A stretch of DNA of 64,000 bases from an uncultured Clostridia bacterium (GTDB taxonomy: Bacteria > Bacillota > Clostridia > Peptostreptococcales > Anaerovoracaceae). Location of the stretch: positions 1 to 64,000 of the forward strand of contig CAKQMV010000009.1 in NCBI GenBank assembly GCA_934255135.1. The letters run 5' to 3'. The position numbers and the translations under genes were made by a program. Under the pieces are notes generated by a model. The model searched no databases and had not been told where the DNA came from. It was given only the letters and a program-made list of their open reading frames with translations. Below, in pieces: positions 17,692 through 26,371 of this stretch; within the stretch, counting starts at the first letter, position 1; each line of letters begins with the position of its first letter.

Positions 17692-18596
17692 TTGATAAGA
17701 GCAAGAGAATTCTGATGATCATGAATCCTAAGTCAGGAACGATGCAGGCTTCGAAGATGCTTTCGGATATCATCCAGACATATTCTGATGATGGTTATTT
17801 TACGACTGTGCTTATGACACAGGCTAGAAATGACGCGAGACGATTCGCTCATGATTATTCAGATGAATTTGAGACGATTGTTGTATCCGGAGGTGACGGA
17901 ACTCTTAACGAGGTAATTGACGGTCTCATCAGAAGTGGAAACGATTGCAACATAGGATATATTCCGTCTGGAAGCACGAATGACTTTGCGGCGAGCGTGG
18001 GACTGCCTAAGGGAGTACTTGAATCTGCAGAGCAGGTTGTACACGGTGAGCCTAGAACTCTCGATATCGGAAGCTTTAACGGCAGGTATTTTACATATAT
18101 CGCGTCATTTGGTGCTTTTACAAGTACATCGTACAAGGTTCCGCAGAATCTTAAGAATGTACTTGGACACACTGCATATATTCTGCAGGGCATCAGAGAT
18201 GTTGTTGGAATCAGACCGATCCATGCAAGAATTGTTGCAGATGAGGGAACTCCTAATGAGAAGATCTGCGAGGGAGATTATCTCTTCGGTGCAATCTGTA
18301 ATTCAACATCAGTTGCTGGTATTCTGAAGCTTGATCATTTCGATGTCGATATGAATGATGGCCTGATGGAGGTTCTTATGGTCAAGTCACCGGACAGCGT
18401 TGTTGCTCTTAATGAGACAATTAGAAGCATGATTGACGGTAAGCTTGAATCGAAGGATATTGAATTCTTCAGTGCGAAGAATATAAGAGTTGAAATTGAT
18501 GAGAGTGTTCCGTGGACTCTCGATGGAGAGTATGAGCCGGGCGCTGGCACAATTGACATTAATACTATCAGAAGTGCATTTAAGCTAATCGTATAG
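17688..18596 (+). CDS. Diacylglycerol/lipid kinase family protein (YegS-like)
   Basis: The 302-aa product has the lipid kinase catalytic fold: an N-terminal MNPKSG loop, the ATP-binding VVSGGDGTLNEV motif, YIPSGSTNDFA, and the C-terminal WTLDGEYE motif. These enzymes phosphorylate diacylglycerol or related lipids at the membrane surface. It overlaps the BrkB-like gene by 4 bp, which suggests a membrane-linked operon, although no direct pathway is visible. Confidence 0.92.
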   Translation: MIDKSKRILMIMNPKSGTMQASKMLSDIIQTYSDDGYFTTVLMTQARNDARRFAHDYSDEFETIVVSGGDGTLNEVIDGLIRSGNDCNIGYIPSGSTNDFAASVGLPKGVLESAEQVVHGEPRTLDIGSFNGRYFTYIASFGAFTSTSYKVPQNLKNVLGHTAYILQGIRDVVGIRPIHARIVADEGTPNEKICEGDYLFGAICNSTSVAGILKLDHFDVDMNDGLMEVLMVKSPDSVVALNETIRSMIDGKLESKDIEFFSAKNIRVEIDESVPWTLDGEYEPGAGTIDINTIRSAFKLIV

Positions 18597-18619
18597 TGAG
18601 CCTGAAGGAGGCAGAAGAG

Positions 18620-19258
18620 ATGATTATTAAGTATATCGGACACGCGTGTTTCAGAGTTGAGTCAGATGGGTACAGCATAGTTATGGATCCATATGAAGCA
18701 GGTTCAATCCCAGGGCTTGCGCCACTTGATGAGACAGCAAACATGGTTATTGCAAGCCATGACCATTTTGATCATGCTGCTCTTGGTGAAGTAAGAATCG
18801 AAGAGAATGACAGGTGTCCTTATACAATAAGCTCAATTGAGACATATCATGATGAATGTCACGGAGCTAAGAGAGGCGGCAACAGAATTACTATTCTTGA
18901 TGATGGCAAGCACAGAGTTGCTCACTTTGGAGATATCGGCTGTGATGCTTCTAAGGAGCTTTCATCTGATGAGCTTTCAATGATTACAGAGCTTGATGCT
19001 GCGATCATTCCCGTTGGTGGCATGTACACAATTGATGCTGCTGGAGCACTTTCGCTTATGAAGGCAATCAGACCTAAGCACGTAATTCCTATGCATTTCA
19101 GAGATCCTGAAGGCAGATATGGTCTTGATGATCTTGCTACATTCGAGAGCTTTGCATCGCTTCTCGATGATTATGTTATGACTGAGTCATCAGTTTATGA
19201 TACTGATAGCGAGCATGTATCGGTTGTTAACGTACTTGTACCAGGAAACATCAGATAA
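18620..19258 (+). CDS. Metallo-beta-lactamase-fold hydrolase (UlaG-like)
   Basis: The 212-aa protein has the compact beta-lactamase-like fold of UlaG/YtkL-type metal-dependent hydrolases: IKYIGHACFRVE at the N-terminus, the metal motif SHDHFDH, and downstream ligands in HFGDIG and PMHFRDP. The frame is open to a GTG at 18596 that overlaps the kinase stop. AAGGAGG at the right distance before the ATG at 18620, and the family's usual MIIKYIGHA start, favour 18620. The substrate is unknown. No obvious terminator with a T-run follows; a short ATAACCA/TGGTTAT repeat (19255-19270) spans the stop codon. Confidence 0.88.
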   Translation: MIIKYIGHACFRVESDGYSIVMDPYEAGSIPGLAPLDETANMVIASHDHFDHAALGEVRIEENDRCPYTISSIETYHDECHGAKRGGNRITILDDGKHRVAHFGDIGCDASKELSSDELSMITELDAAIIPVGGMYTIDAAGALSLMKAIRPKHVIPMHFRDPEGRYGLDDLATFESFASLLDDYVMTESSVYDTDSEHVSVVNVLVPGNIR

Positions 19259-19331
19259 CCAGATGGTTATACTAAACATAACTCTTTGGTAAGTTTTAAC
19301 AAAAATTTTACATAAAACATCATATTCTTTG

Positions 19332-19360
19332 TTGACGATACACATGAGTGGGTGTAATAT
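19332..19360 (+). promoter_or_regulatory. Promoter of the leu-ilv operon
   Basis: TTGACG (19332-19337), a 17-bp spacer and TAATAT (19355-19360) make a strong vegetative promoter. The predicted transcript start near 19367 lies before the leader peptide ATG at 19395 and gives a leader of about 300 nt ahead of leuA. Confidence 0.75.
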
Positions 19361-19394
19361 TATGTCATCACAACAAAGAAAGGAATCTGATTCG

Positions 19395-19499
19395 ATGTTT
19401 TACCCAATGGCAATCATTATTATGAGCGTGATTCTAAGCGTTATCATTATTCTAAGCATGGTCCTTAGAAGTGGTAGCGTTAAAGGTTATGCCCTGTAA
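19395..19499 (+). CDS. Branched-chain amino acid leader peptide (ilvL/leuL-like)
   Basis: A 34-residue ORF lies between the promoter and leuA. Fifteen residues are branched-chain: seven Ile, four Val and four Leu, including two Ile-Ile-Ile triplets (codons 7-9 and 17-19). An AAAGGA lies 9-10 bases before the ATG; an in-frame ATG at 19362 falls before the predicted transcript start. The composition is close to that of the enterobacterial ilvGMEDA leader peptide (15 of 32). Its last codons overlap the antiterminator strand. I see it as a regulatory ORF whose translation speed reports charged Ile, Val and Leu tRNA levels. It could alternatively encode a small membrane peptide, but the RNA structure argues for the leader role. 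Confidence 0.82.
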   Translation: MFYPMAIIIMSVILSVIIILSMVLRSGSVKGYAL

Positions 19500-19620
19500 G
19501 CCAATGGTTGCCGATAAGTCGATTCGATATGAATGCATGAATCATAAGACATCAGTCAACAATCATAAATGGATTATTAGCCGTATGACTTTTAACGCGA
19601 AGTCATACGGCTTTTATGTT
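19477..19620 (+). promoter_or_regulatory. Transcription attenuator (antiterminator/terminator) of the leu-ilv operon
   Basis: A terminator is formed by GCCGTATGACTT (19580-19591) and AAGTCATACGGC (19600-19611), a perfect 12-bp stem with an 8-base loop followed by TTTTATGTTT. An alternative pairing joins GCGTTAAAGGTTATGC (19477-19492, leader codons 28-33) with GTATGACTTTTAACGC (19583-19598): 16 continuous pairs, three of them G-U, which would dismantle the terminator. A 7-bp hairpin, TTCTAAG (19450-19456) and CTTAGAA (19464-19470), lies inside the leader ORF and may act as a pause signal. A ribosome stalled on the Ile/Leu codons leaves the antiterminator free; one that reaches the stop at 19497 covers it. 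Confidence 0.82.
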
Positions 19621-19675
19621 TATACAAGTTATTACTAAGAAGATCACAGAATCGAAATTAAAAGGAGAAAGAGAA

Positions 19676-21187
19676 ATGGAGAACCACATTAAGATTTTTG
19701 ACACAACCTTAAGAGACGGCGAACAGTCACCTGGATGCAGCATGAATCTCAGAGAGAAGATTGAAGTAGCTAAGTGCCTGGAACGACTTAGGGTTGACAT
19801 AATCGAAGCGGGTTTTGCTATTTCATCGCCTGGAGATTTTGAGTCTGTAAAGACTGTAGCTGAAATCGTTAAGGATTGTTCGGTAGCATCACTTGCAAGA
19901 TCTGTTGAGAAGGACATTGATGCAGCATGGGATGCCGTCAGACATGGCGTTGATCCAAGAATTCACGTCTTCCTTGCAACATCACCTCTGCATATGCAGT
20001 ATAAGCTCAAGATGACACCGGAGCAGGTAATTGAGAACACTGCAGCTGCTGTAAAGTACGCTCACAAGTACTGTAGCAATATCGAGTTCTCGTGCGAGGA
20101 TGCTACAAGAAGTGATTACGATTTCATGGTTAAGGTTGTAAATGCAGCAGTAGCAAATGGTGCAACTACAATCAACCTTCCGGACACAGTAGGATATACA
20201 ACACCTGATGAGATGAGAGAGCTTATCTCTTACGTAAAGGGCCATATAGAGAAGCCAGAAGATGTTATTTTCTCAGTTCACTGCCATAACGACCTTGGAA
20301 TGGCAACTGCAAACTCAATCGGAGGCGTTCTTGGAGGAGCAGGGCAGGTTGAGTGCACAATCAACGGAATCGGTGAGAGATCAGGAAACACTTCACTTGA
20401 AGAAGTTGTAATGGCGATGAGAACAAGAAAGGATGCTATCGGAGCTGAGACAAGACTTGATACAACTCAGATCGCAAGAGCATCGAAGACAGTTTATAAC
20501 ATCATCGGACAGACGGCACCTCTGAACAAGCCGATTGTTGGAAAGAATGCTTTTGCCCACGAGGCCGGAATTCACCAGCATGGAGTACTTGCTAACAAGG
20601 CAACATACGAGATTCTGACACCTGAATCAGTCGGAATTCAGACTAACAGCCTGGTTCTCGGTAAGCATTCAGGAAAGCACGCATTTGAGACAAGACTTAA
20701 GGAACTCGGTTTTGAGCTTGGCAAGGAAGAGCTTGTTAAGTGCTTCGAGGAGTTCAAGGTCGTATGCGATAAGAAGAAGACAGTAAATGATGAGGATCTT
20801 GAGGCTATCGTAAGTCACAGCTCAATTTCAGATATTACTGTTGGCGGATATGAGCTTAAGTGGTTCTCAGTTAATACAAGCAACTTCACAACTGCAACCT
20901 GCACAGTTTGCCTTGAGAAGGATGGCGAGGAATTCCAGGAGGTCTGCCTCGGAGATGGACCTCTTGATGCAGCATTCGGAGCAATTAACAAGATTGTAAG
21001 CCCATCAGAGCATATCTTCTCTGACTTCAGAATCTACTCGATTTCAGAGGGCAAGGACACACTTGGAGATGCAACAATCAAGCTGAACGTGGATGGAAAG
21101 TCATACAACGGACATGGACTTTCAACAGACGTTATTCAGGCAAGTATCGAAGCATATATCAGCGCTGTAAACAAGCTGGTTAAGTAA
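19676..21187 (+). CDS. leuA: 2-isopropylmalate synthase
   Basis: LeuA condenses acetyl-CoA with 2-ketoisovalerate, the first committed step to leucine. The 503-aa protein starts with the DRE-TIM barrel motif FDTTLRDGEQSPG, has the metal motif HCHNDLGMA and the catalytic region GIHQHGVL, and ends with the regulatory LeuA dimer domain (about residues 370-503) that binds leucine. The frame runs upstream to 19616, inside the terminator tail, but AAGGAG 9-10 bases before the ATG at 19676 and the family N-terminus fix the start. It is first in the operon leuACDB-ilvBNCD and should be controlled by the attenuator plus leucine feedback. Confidence 0.96.
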   Translation: MENHIKIFDTTLRDGEQSPGCSMNLREKIEVAKCLERLRVDIIEAGFAISSPGDFESVKTVAEIVKDCSVASLARSVEKDIDAAWDAVRHGVDPRIHVFLATSPLHMQYKLKMTPEQVIENTAAAVKYAHKYCSNIEFSCEDATRSDYDFMVKVVNAAVANGATTINLPDTVGYTTPDEMRELISYVKGHIEKPEDVIFSVHCHNDLGMATANSIGGVLGGAGQVECTINGIGERSGNTSLEEVVMAMRTRKDAIGAETRLDTTQIARASKTVYNIIGQTAPLNKPIVGKNAFAHEAGIHQHGVLANKATYEILTPESVGIQTNSLVLGKHSGKHAFETRLKELGFELGKEELVKCFEEFKVVCDKKKTVNDEDLEAIVSHSSISDITVGGYELKWFSVNTSNFTTATCTVCLEKDGEEFQEVCLGDGPLDAAFGAINKIVSPSEHIFSDFRIYSISEGKDTLGDATIKLNVDGKSYNGHGLSTDVIQASIEAYISAVNKLVK

Positions 21188-21203
21188 TCCGGAGGTAAGA
21201 GCT

Positions 21204-22466
21204 ATGGGAATGACAATGACGCAGAAGATTATCGCTGATCACGTCGGTGCAGATAGCGTGAAGGCCGGTGAACTGGTAGAGGCGAGACTGGATCTCTGCA
21301 TGAGTAACGATATTACATCACCTGTATCTGCAGATATTTTCGAGCAGGCAGGCTTCGAAAAGGTGTTCGACAAGGATAGGGTTGCTATCATTCTTGATCA
21401 CTATACACCTTGCAAGGATATAGAGTCAGCAAGGCTTTCTAAGAGAGCAAGAGAGTTTGCGGCAAAGCAGGAACTGACACATTTCTATGACACAGGAAAC
21501 GTCGGTATCGAGCATGCACTAGTTCCTGAGAAGGGACTTGCAGCACCGGGTGAGATTATCATCGGAGCGGATTCTCACACATGCACATATGGAGCCCTCG
21601 GCGCTTTTTCAACAGGAGTAGGATCGACAGATCTTGCGGCAAGCTGGGCATCTGGTCAGACATGGTTCAAGGTTCCGGCGGCAATCAAGGTTGTGCTTAC
21701 AGGAAAGCCATCAAGGTGGATTACAGGTAAGGATGTCATACTCCATCTGATAGGCGAGATCGGAGTTGATGGAGCACTGTATAAGTCGATTGAGTTCGCA
21801 GGACCTGGAGTATCAGAGCTCGACATGGACGACAGATTCACAATTTCCAACATGGCGATTGAAGCCGGCGGCAAGAACGGAATCTTCCCGGTAGATGAGA
21901 AGACTCTTGAGTACATCAAGGGTAGAGTGGACAGACCCTACAAGGTTTACGAGGCTGACCCTGATGCCGAGTACGAGAGAGTAGTTGAGATAGATTTAAG
22001 CAAGCTTAAGAATACAGTGTCGATGCCAAGCCTTCCATCTAACACAAGAACTGTGGATGAGGTTAAGGGCACACACATCGATCAGGTTGTTATCGGTTCT
22101 TGTACTAACGGCAGGATGAAGGATATGCGAATCGCTGCAGAAATACTGAATGGTAGAAAGGTAGCACCTGGAATCAGAGTTAATATCGTTCCGGCAACTC
22201 AGGATATTTACCTTCAGTGCATTGATGAGGGCATCATGGAGATTTTCGTAAAGGCCGGCTGCGCAGTAAACACTCCAAGCTGTGGTCCATGCATGGGTGG
22301 CCACATGGGAGTAATGTGCGAGGGTGAGAGAACAATCTCAACAACTAACAGAAACTTCGTCGGAAGAATGGGACATGTGGACAGTGAGATCATTCTTGCA
22401 AGCCCTGCAGTTGCTGCAGCATCAGCTGTTGCAGGACATGTTGCCGGACCTTGTGACGTGATGTAG
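21204..22466 (+). CDS. leuC: 3-isopropylmalate dehydratase large subunit
   Basis: LeuC, with LeuD, isomerises 2- to 3-isopropylmalate. The 420-aa length and sequence fit the shorter homoaconitase/archaeal-type LeuC. The [4Fe-4S] ligands are the cysteine of VIGSCTNGR and the two of PSCGPCMGG. The substrate region ADSHTCTYGALGAF is intact. GGAGG lies 8 bases before the ATG, 16 bp after leuA. The gene is followed by leuD after 11 bp. Confidence 0.96.
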   Translation: MGMTMTQKIIADHVGADSVKAGELVEARLDLCMSNDITSPVSADIFEQAGFEKVFDKDRVAIILDHYTPCKDIESARLSKRAREFAAKQELTHFYDTGNVGIEHALVPEKGLAAPGEIIIGADSHTCTYGALGAFSTGVGSTDLAASWASGQTWFKVPAAIKVVLTGKPSRWITGKDVILHLIGEIGVDGALYKSIEFAGPGVSELDMDDRFTISNMAIEAGGKNGIFPVDEKTLEYIKGRVDRPYKVYEADPDAEYERVVEIDLSKLKNTVSMPSLPSNTRTVDEVKGTHIDQVVIGSCTNGRMKDMRIAAEILNGRKVAPGIRVNIVPATQDIYLQCIDEGIMEIFVKAGCAVNTPSCGPCMGGHMGVMCEGERTISTTNRNFVGRMGHVDSEIILASPAVAAASAVAGHVAGPCDVM

Positions 22467-22477
22467 AGGAGGACGTT

Positions 22478-22960
22478 ATGGTTAAAGGTAAAGTATTTAA
22501 ATTCGGAGATGACGTCAATACGGACGTAATCATTCCTGCAAGATATCTTAACGATCCTTCGCTTGAGAATATGGCAAAACATTGCATGGAGGACATAGAT
22601 CCCGAATTTCCGAAGGTCGATCACACAGGAGACATCATGGTTGGTGGATGGAACTTCGGCTGCGGATCATCAAGAGAGCACGCACCGGTATCGATTAAGG
22701 CATGCGGGGTGTCATGCGTAATAGCAGCATCTTTTGCCCGCATCTTCTACAGAAATGCAATCAACATCGGCTTCCCGATACTAGAGTGTCCGGAGGCTGC
22801 AGCGGCAATAAATGCCGGAGATGTAGTGAGTGTAGATTTCGAGACTGGAGTCATTAAGGACGAGACAACTGGTGAGGAGTTTAAGGCTGCGGCCTTCCCG
22901 CCGTTTATTCAGAACATTATCAAGGCTGGAGGTCTTATAAACTATAGAAAAGGAGAGTAG
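22478..22960 (+). CDS. leuD: 3-isopropylmalate dehydratase small subunit
   Basis: The 160-aa swivel subunit carries the family motifs GDDVNTDVIIPARY near the N-terminus and GGWNFGCGSSREHAP in the centre, which supply substrate contacts to the LeuC active site. The short length matches the LeuC type found beside it. AGGAGG precedes the ATG by 6-8 bases. leuB starts 6 bp after its stop. Confidence 0.96.
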   Translation: MVKGKVFKFGDDVNTDVIIPARYLNDPSLENMAKHCMEDIDPEFPKVDHTGDIMVGGWNFGCGSSREHAPVSIKACGVSCVIAASFARIFYRNAINIGFPILECPEAAAAINAGDVVSVDFETGVIKDETTGEEFKAAAFPPFIQNIIKAGGLINYRKGE

Positions 22961-22966
22961 CTTGAT

Positions 22967-24040
22967 ATGGGTTACAAGATTGCGCTGGTTAAAGGCGATG
23001 GAATCGGTCCTGAGATAGTCGAAAGCGCTGTAAGGGTTCTTGATAGAATCGGAGAGGTGTACGGACACGATTTCGAATATAAGGAGTACCTGGCAGGCGG
23101 AGCAGCAATTGATGCAAACGGAGTTCCGCTTCCGGATGAGACAAGGGACGGATGTCTCGCAAGTGACAGCGTACTTTTCGGTGCTGTAGGTGGTCCTAAA
23201 TGGGATCACCTCGGCGGCGATGAGAGACCGGAGAAGGCTCTTCTGAAGCTCAGATCTGCTCTCGGACTTTTCACAAACCTAAGACCGGCGAGAATATACG
23301 AGGCGCTTAAGGGTGACAGCCCACTTAGGCCTGATATCGTAGATCATGGATTCGATATCATGATTGTAAGAGAGCTTACCGGTGGGATATATTTCGGCGA
23401 TAGAGGAAGAAGAGATGGTGATGGTGGATGCGAGGCTTATGACACGGAGGCCTACAGCGTGATGGAGATTGAGAGAATTGCTCACGTCGCATTTCAGACT
23501 GCGATGAAGAGAAATAAGAAGCTCACAAGCGTTGATAAGGCAAACGTGCTTGAGACCTCAAGACTCTGGAGAGAGACAGTCCACAGAATCGGAGAGCAGT
23601 ACCCGGAGGTTGAGCTTAAGGATATGCTTGTCGACAATGCGGCAATGCAGCTTGTAAGAAACCCTTCACAGTTCGACGTTATTGTTACAAGTAACATGTT
23701 CGGCGATATTCTCTCGGATGAGGCGTCACAGATTACTGGATCAATCGGTCTTCTTGCTTCCTCATCACTTGGCAGTGGTACAAGAGGCCTGTACGAGCCA
23801 ATTCACGGTTCGGCTCCTGACATTGCAGGAACAGGCAAGGCTAATCCGATTGCGACAATTCTTTCGGCAGCAATGATGCTACGATATTCATTTGATCTTA
23901 GCCGCGAGGCAGATGCGATTGAAGCTGCTGTCGAGAAGATTCTAAACGAGGGCTACAGGACAGCCGATATTGCGGGCGCTGGCGAAGAAGCCCTGACAAA
24001 TGAGCAGATTACCGATGTGATTATTAAGCACATCGTCTGA
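22967..24040 (+). CDS. leuB: 3-isopropylmalate dehydrogenase
   Basis: LeuB oxidises and decarboxylates 3-isopropylmalate to 2-ketoisocaproate using NAD. The 357-aa protein has the GDGIGPEIV start, the substrate arginine motif LRSALGLFTNLRPA, the metal-binding SNMFGDILSDEAS and the adenine-binding HGSAPDIAGTGKANP. Length is standard. AAAGGAG precedes the start. The residue pattern before the C-terminal third fits the NAD-dependent leucine enzyme rather than isocitrate dehydrogenase. Confidence 0.96.
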   Translation: MGYKIALVKGDGIGPEIVESAVRVLDRIGEVYGHDFEYKEYLAGGAAIDANGVPLPDETRDGCLASDSVLFGAVGGPKWDHLGGDERPEKALLKLRSALGLFTNLRPARIYEALKGDSPLRPDIVDHGFDIMIVRELTGGIYFGDRGRRDGDGGCEAYDTEAYSVMEIERIAHVAFQTAMKRNKKLTSVDKANVLETSRLWRETVHRIGEQYPEVELKDMLVDNAAMQLVRNPSQFDVIVTSNMFGDILSDEASQITGSIGLLASSSLGSGTRGLYEPIHGSAPDIAGTGKANPIATILSAAMMLRYSFDLSREADAIEAAVEKILNEGYRTADIAGAGEEALTNEQITDVIIKHIV

Positions 24041-24086
24041 AATACAGATACGTTATTGACAGTTGATATTTAGTAGGGGAACAGAA

Positions 24087-25802
24087 ATGAAATTAAAAGG
24101 TTCAGATATCATGATGGAATGCCTGCTTGAGCAGGGGGTTGATACGGTATTCGGTTATCCGGGTGGTACTGTTATCAATCTGTACGATTCCCTGTACAAG
24201 TATTCGGACAAGATAAACCACGTTCTTACGGCACACGAGCAGGGTGCATCACACGCGGCTGACGGATACGCAAGAAGTACAGGTAAGGTTGGAGTTTGCA
24301 TCGCAACATCGGGTCCTGGTGCAACCAATCTGACAACAGGTATTGCAACTGCATTTATGGATTCTTCACCGGTAGTATTCTTCTCATGTAATGTAGGTGA
24401 GAACTTCATCGGCAAGGACTCCTTCCAGGAGTGTGATACGGTCGGCGTGACAATGCCTATTACCAAGTGCAACTATCTTGTAACAGATATTGATGATTTA
24501 GCGAGCATTATAAGAGCGGCCTTCGCGATGGCAAGATCAGGAAGACCTGGTCCTGTAGTGATCGATATTCTTACAGATGTAACCAAGGCTGAAGCAGAGT
24601 ATGAGTATATTCCTCTTGAAGAGCATTACAAATACGGCAAGCTTGCAACTCTTATGAAGAGACCTACTCATAACCTCAAGCCTCACGAGCCTGAAGGAGA
24701 TATCGATAAGCTCGTGGATATGATTAATGAGTCAAGCAAGCCGATGATTATCTGCGGTGGCGGAGTTGTAAGAGCAAGAGCTCATGAAGAGATGAGAACC
24801 TTTGCCAACCTTATCGACTCACCTGTTGCTATCACGGTAATGGGTGGCGGAGGATTTAACGGACTTGATCCTCTGACTACCGGAATGATTGGAATGCATG
24901 GTTCACAGGCTTCCAATATGGGAATTGATTCATGCGACCTTCTGATTGCAGTAGGCTGCAGATTCGCTGAGAGAGTTACTCTCGATGTAGATCAGTTCGC
25001 AAGAAATGCCAAAATCGTTCAGATAGACATCGACCGTTCTGAGATTGATAAGAACGTTAAGACAGATCACCACATTATCGGGGACTGCAAGAGAGTACTT
25101 GAGATCCTTAACAAGAAGCTTGAGCAGCAGGATCACAGCAAGTGGAAGGAATATGTATTCTCATTCCCAACTGAGACCAAGTACGAGGAGGATGGCGAGA
25201 CTCTCACTCCTAAGCAGGTTTCAGATGTTGCATCAGAGGTTCTTCCTGAGGACACAATCGTTGCAACCGATGTAGGACAGCATCAGATGTGGGCAATTCA
25301 GCACTTCCACTACTCATACCCAGGACAGCTTCTCACCTCGGGAGGCTTCGGAGCAATGGGATTCGGACTTGGAGCAGCGATTGGAGCACAAATCGGAAAC
25401 CCTGACAAGGTAGTTTTGCACGTGACGGGAGACGGAAGCTTCAGAATGAACTGTAACGAGCTCTGCACCGAGGAGTACTACAACCTTCCAATCATAACTC
25501 TGCTATACAACAACGGAGCTCTTGGAATGGTAAGACAGTGGCAGTCGCTGATGTACGACAAGAGATACTCGCAGACAACACTCGACAGAGGCCCTGACTT
25601 TGTAAAACTTGCAGAGGCATACGGAGTAAGTGGAATCAGAGTTCACACCAAGGAAGAGCTTAAGCTTGCACTTGAAGCTGCACTTAAGGACGTTAAAGAA
25701 AACCGCAAGGGCTGCGTAATCGACTGCGCAATTCATGCTAATGAGCTTGTAAGACCTATGGTTCCTGGCGGCAAGTCAATTACAAGCTTCATCGTAGACT
25801 AG
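24087..25802 (+). CDS. ilvB: Acetolactate synthase large subunit
   Basis: IlvB is the thiamine-diphosphate-dependent catalytic subunit that makes acetolactate or acetohydroxybutyrate for valine, leucine and isoleucine. The 571-aa protein has the catalytic Glu in LTAHEQGA, a FAD-binding central domain, and the TPP/Mg motif GDGSFRMN with its trailing Asn. An earlier in-frame start at 24063 exists, but AGGGGA 6 bases before the ATG at 24087 and the conserved MKLKGSDIMMECL beginning choose the latter. The small regulatory subunit follows after 11 bp. Confidence 0.96.
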   Translation: MKLKGSDIMMECLLEQGVDTVFGYPGGTVINLYDSLYKYSDKINHVLTAHEQGASHAADGYARSTGKVGVCIATSGPGATNLTTGIATAFMDSSPVVFFSCNVGENFIGKDSFQECDTVGVTMPITKCNYLVTDIDDLASIIRAAFAMARSGRPGPVVIDILTDVTKAEAEYEYIPLEEHYKYGKLATLMKRPTHNLKPHEPEGDIDKLVDMINESSKPMIICGGGVVRARAHEEMRTFANLIDSPVAITVMGGGGFNGLDPLTTGMIGMHGSQASNMGIDSCDLLIAVGCRFAERVTLDVDQFARNAKIVQIDIDRSEIDKNVKTDHHIIGDCKRVLEILNKKLEQQDHSKWKEYVFSFPTETKYEEDGETLTPKQVSDVASEVLPEDTIVATDVGQHQMWAIQHFHYSYPGQLLTSGGFGAMGFGLGAAIGAQIGNPDKVVLHVTGDGSFRMNCNELCTEEYYNLPIITLLYNNGALGMVRQWQSLMYDKRYSQTTLDRGPDFVKLAEAYGVSGIRVHTKEELKLALEAALKDVKENRKGCVIDCAIHANELVRPMVPGGKSITSFIVD

Positions 25803-25813
25803 GGAGGGCAATT

Positions 25814-26371
25814 ATGGATAACAGCATTAAGAGAATTCATACACTGGCCGTTTTAGTTGACAATGAGGCTGGAGTACTGTCACAGGTTTCTAGAATGTTT
25901 ACAAGAAAGGGTTACAACATCGAGTCGCTGGCTGTAGGTGTTACGCACGACCCTACTATTTCAAGAATAACAATCGAGGTTCACACCGATTACGAGAGAG
26001 CATGCCTCCTCTGCAATCAGCTGAGAAAGCTGCTTCCGGTTCATTCGGTTAAGCTTCTTAATAACGATAATTCGATAAAGAGAGAGCTTCTTCTTATCAA
26101 GGTTGCAACACCTGATATTGCAACAAGAAATGAAGCTGTACAGATAGCCAACATTTTCAGAGCAAACATAATTGATGTATCAAAGGAGTCAATTACGATT
26201 GCCGTTGTTGGCGATAACGATAAGAATGCTGCGATAGAGTCACTTCTCGACAATTGCACTATTCTTGAGCTTGTTAGAACTGGTATCGTAGCACTCGAAA
26301 GAGGTATGAATACCATTGATGAAGATACTAAGGAAAAAGGAGAATTTGATTATGGCAAGAATGTATTATGA
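25814..26371 (+). CDS. ilvN: Acetolactate synthase small (regulatory) subunit
   Basis: The 185-aa subunit has an N-terminal ACT domain (HTLAVLVDNEAGVLSQVSRMF, residues 9-29, then YNIESLAVG) and the ALS_ss C-terminal domain. It binds valine and sets feedback inhibition of IlvB. GGAGGG precedes the ATG. Its last 20 bp overlap ilvC in another frame, and the tail after about residue 165 is longer than in many homologues. Confidence 0.94.
   Translation: MDNSIKRIHTLAVLVDNEAGVLSQVSRMFTRKGYNIESLAVGVTHDPTISRITIEVHTDYERACLLCNQLRKLLPVHSVKLLNNDNSIKRELLLIKVATPDIATRNEAVQIANIFRANIIDVSKESITIAVVGDNDKNAAIESLLDNCTILELVRTGIVALERGMNTIDEDTKEKGEFDYGKNVL

Noticed and set aside
19500..19675. T-box riboswitch in front of leuA, as expected for this phylum
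   Set aside because: I found no T-box consensus (AGGGTGGNACCGCG-like) and no specifier stem layout; the visible structures are explained by the leader peptide and the terminator/antiterminator pair.
26316..26371. Frameshift joining ilvN and ilvC
   Set aside because: Both proteins are complete; the 20-bp overlap with a ribosome binding site for ilvC at 26339-26344 explains the layout.
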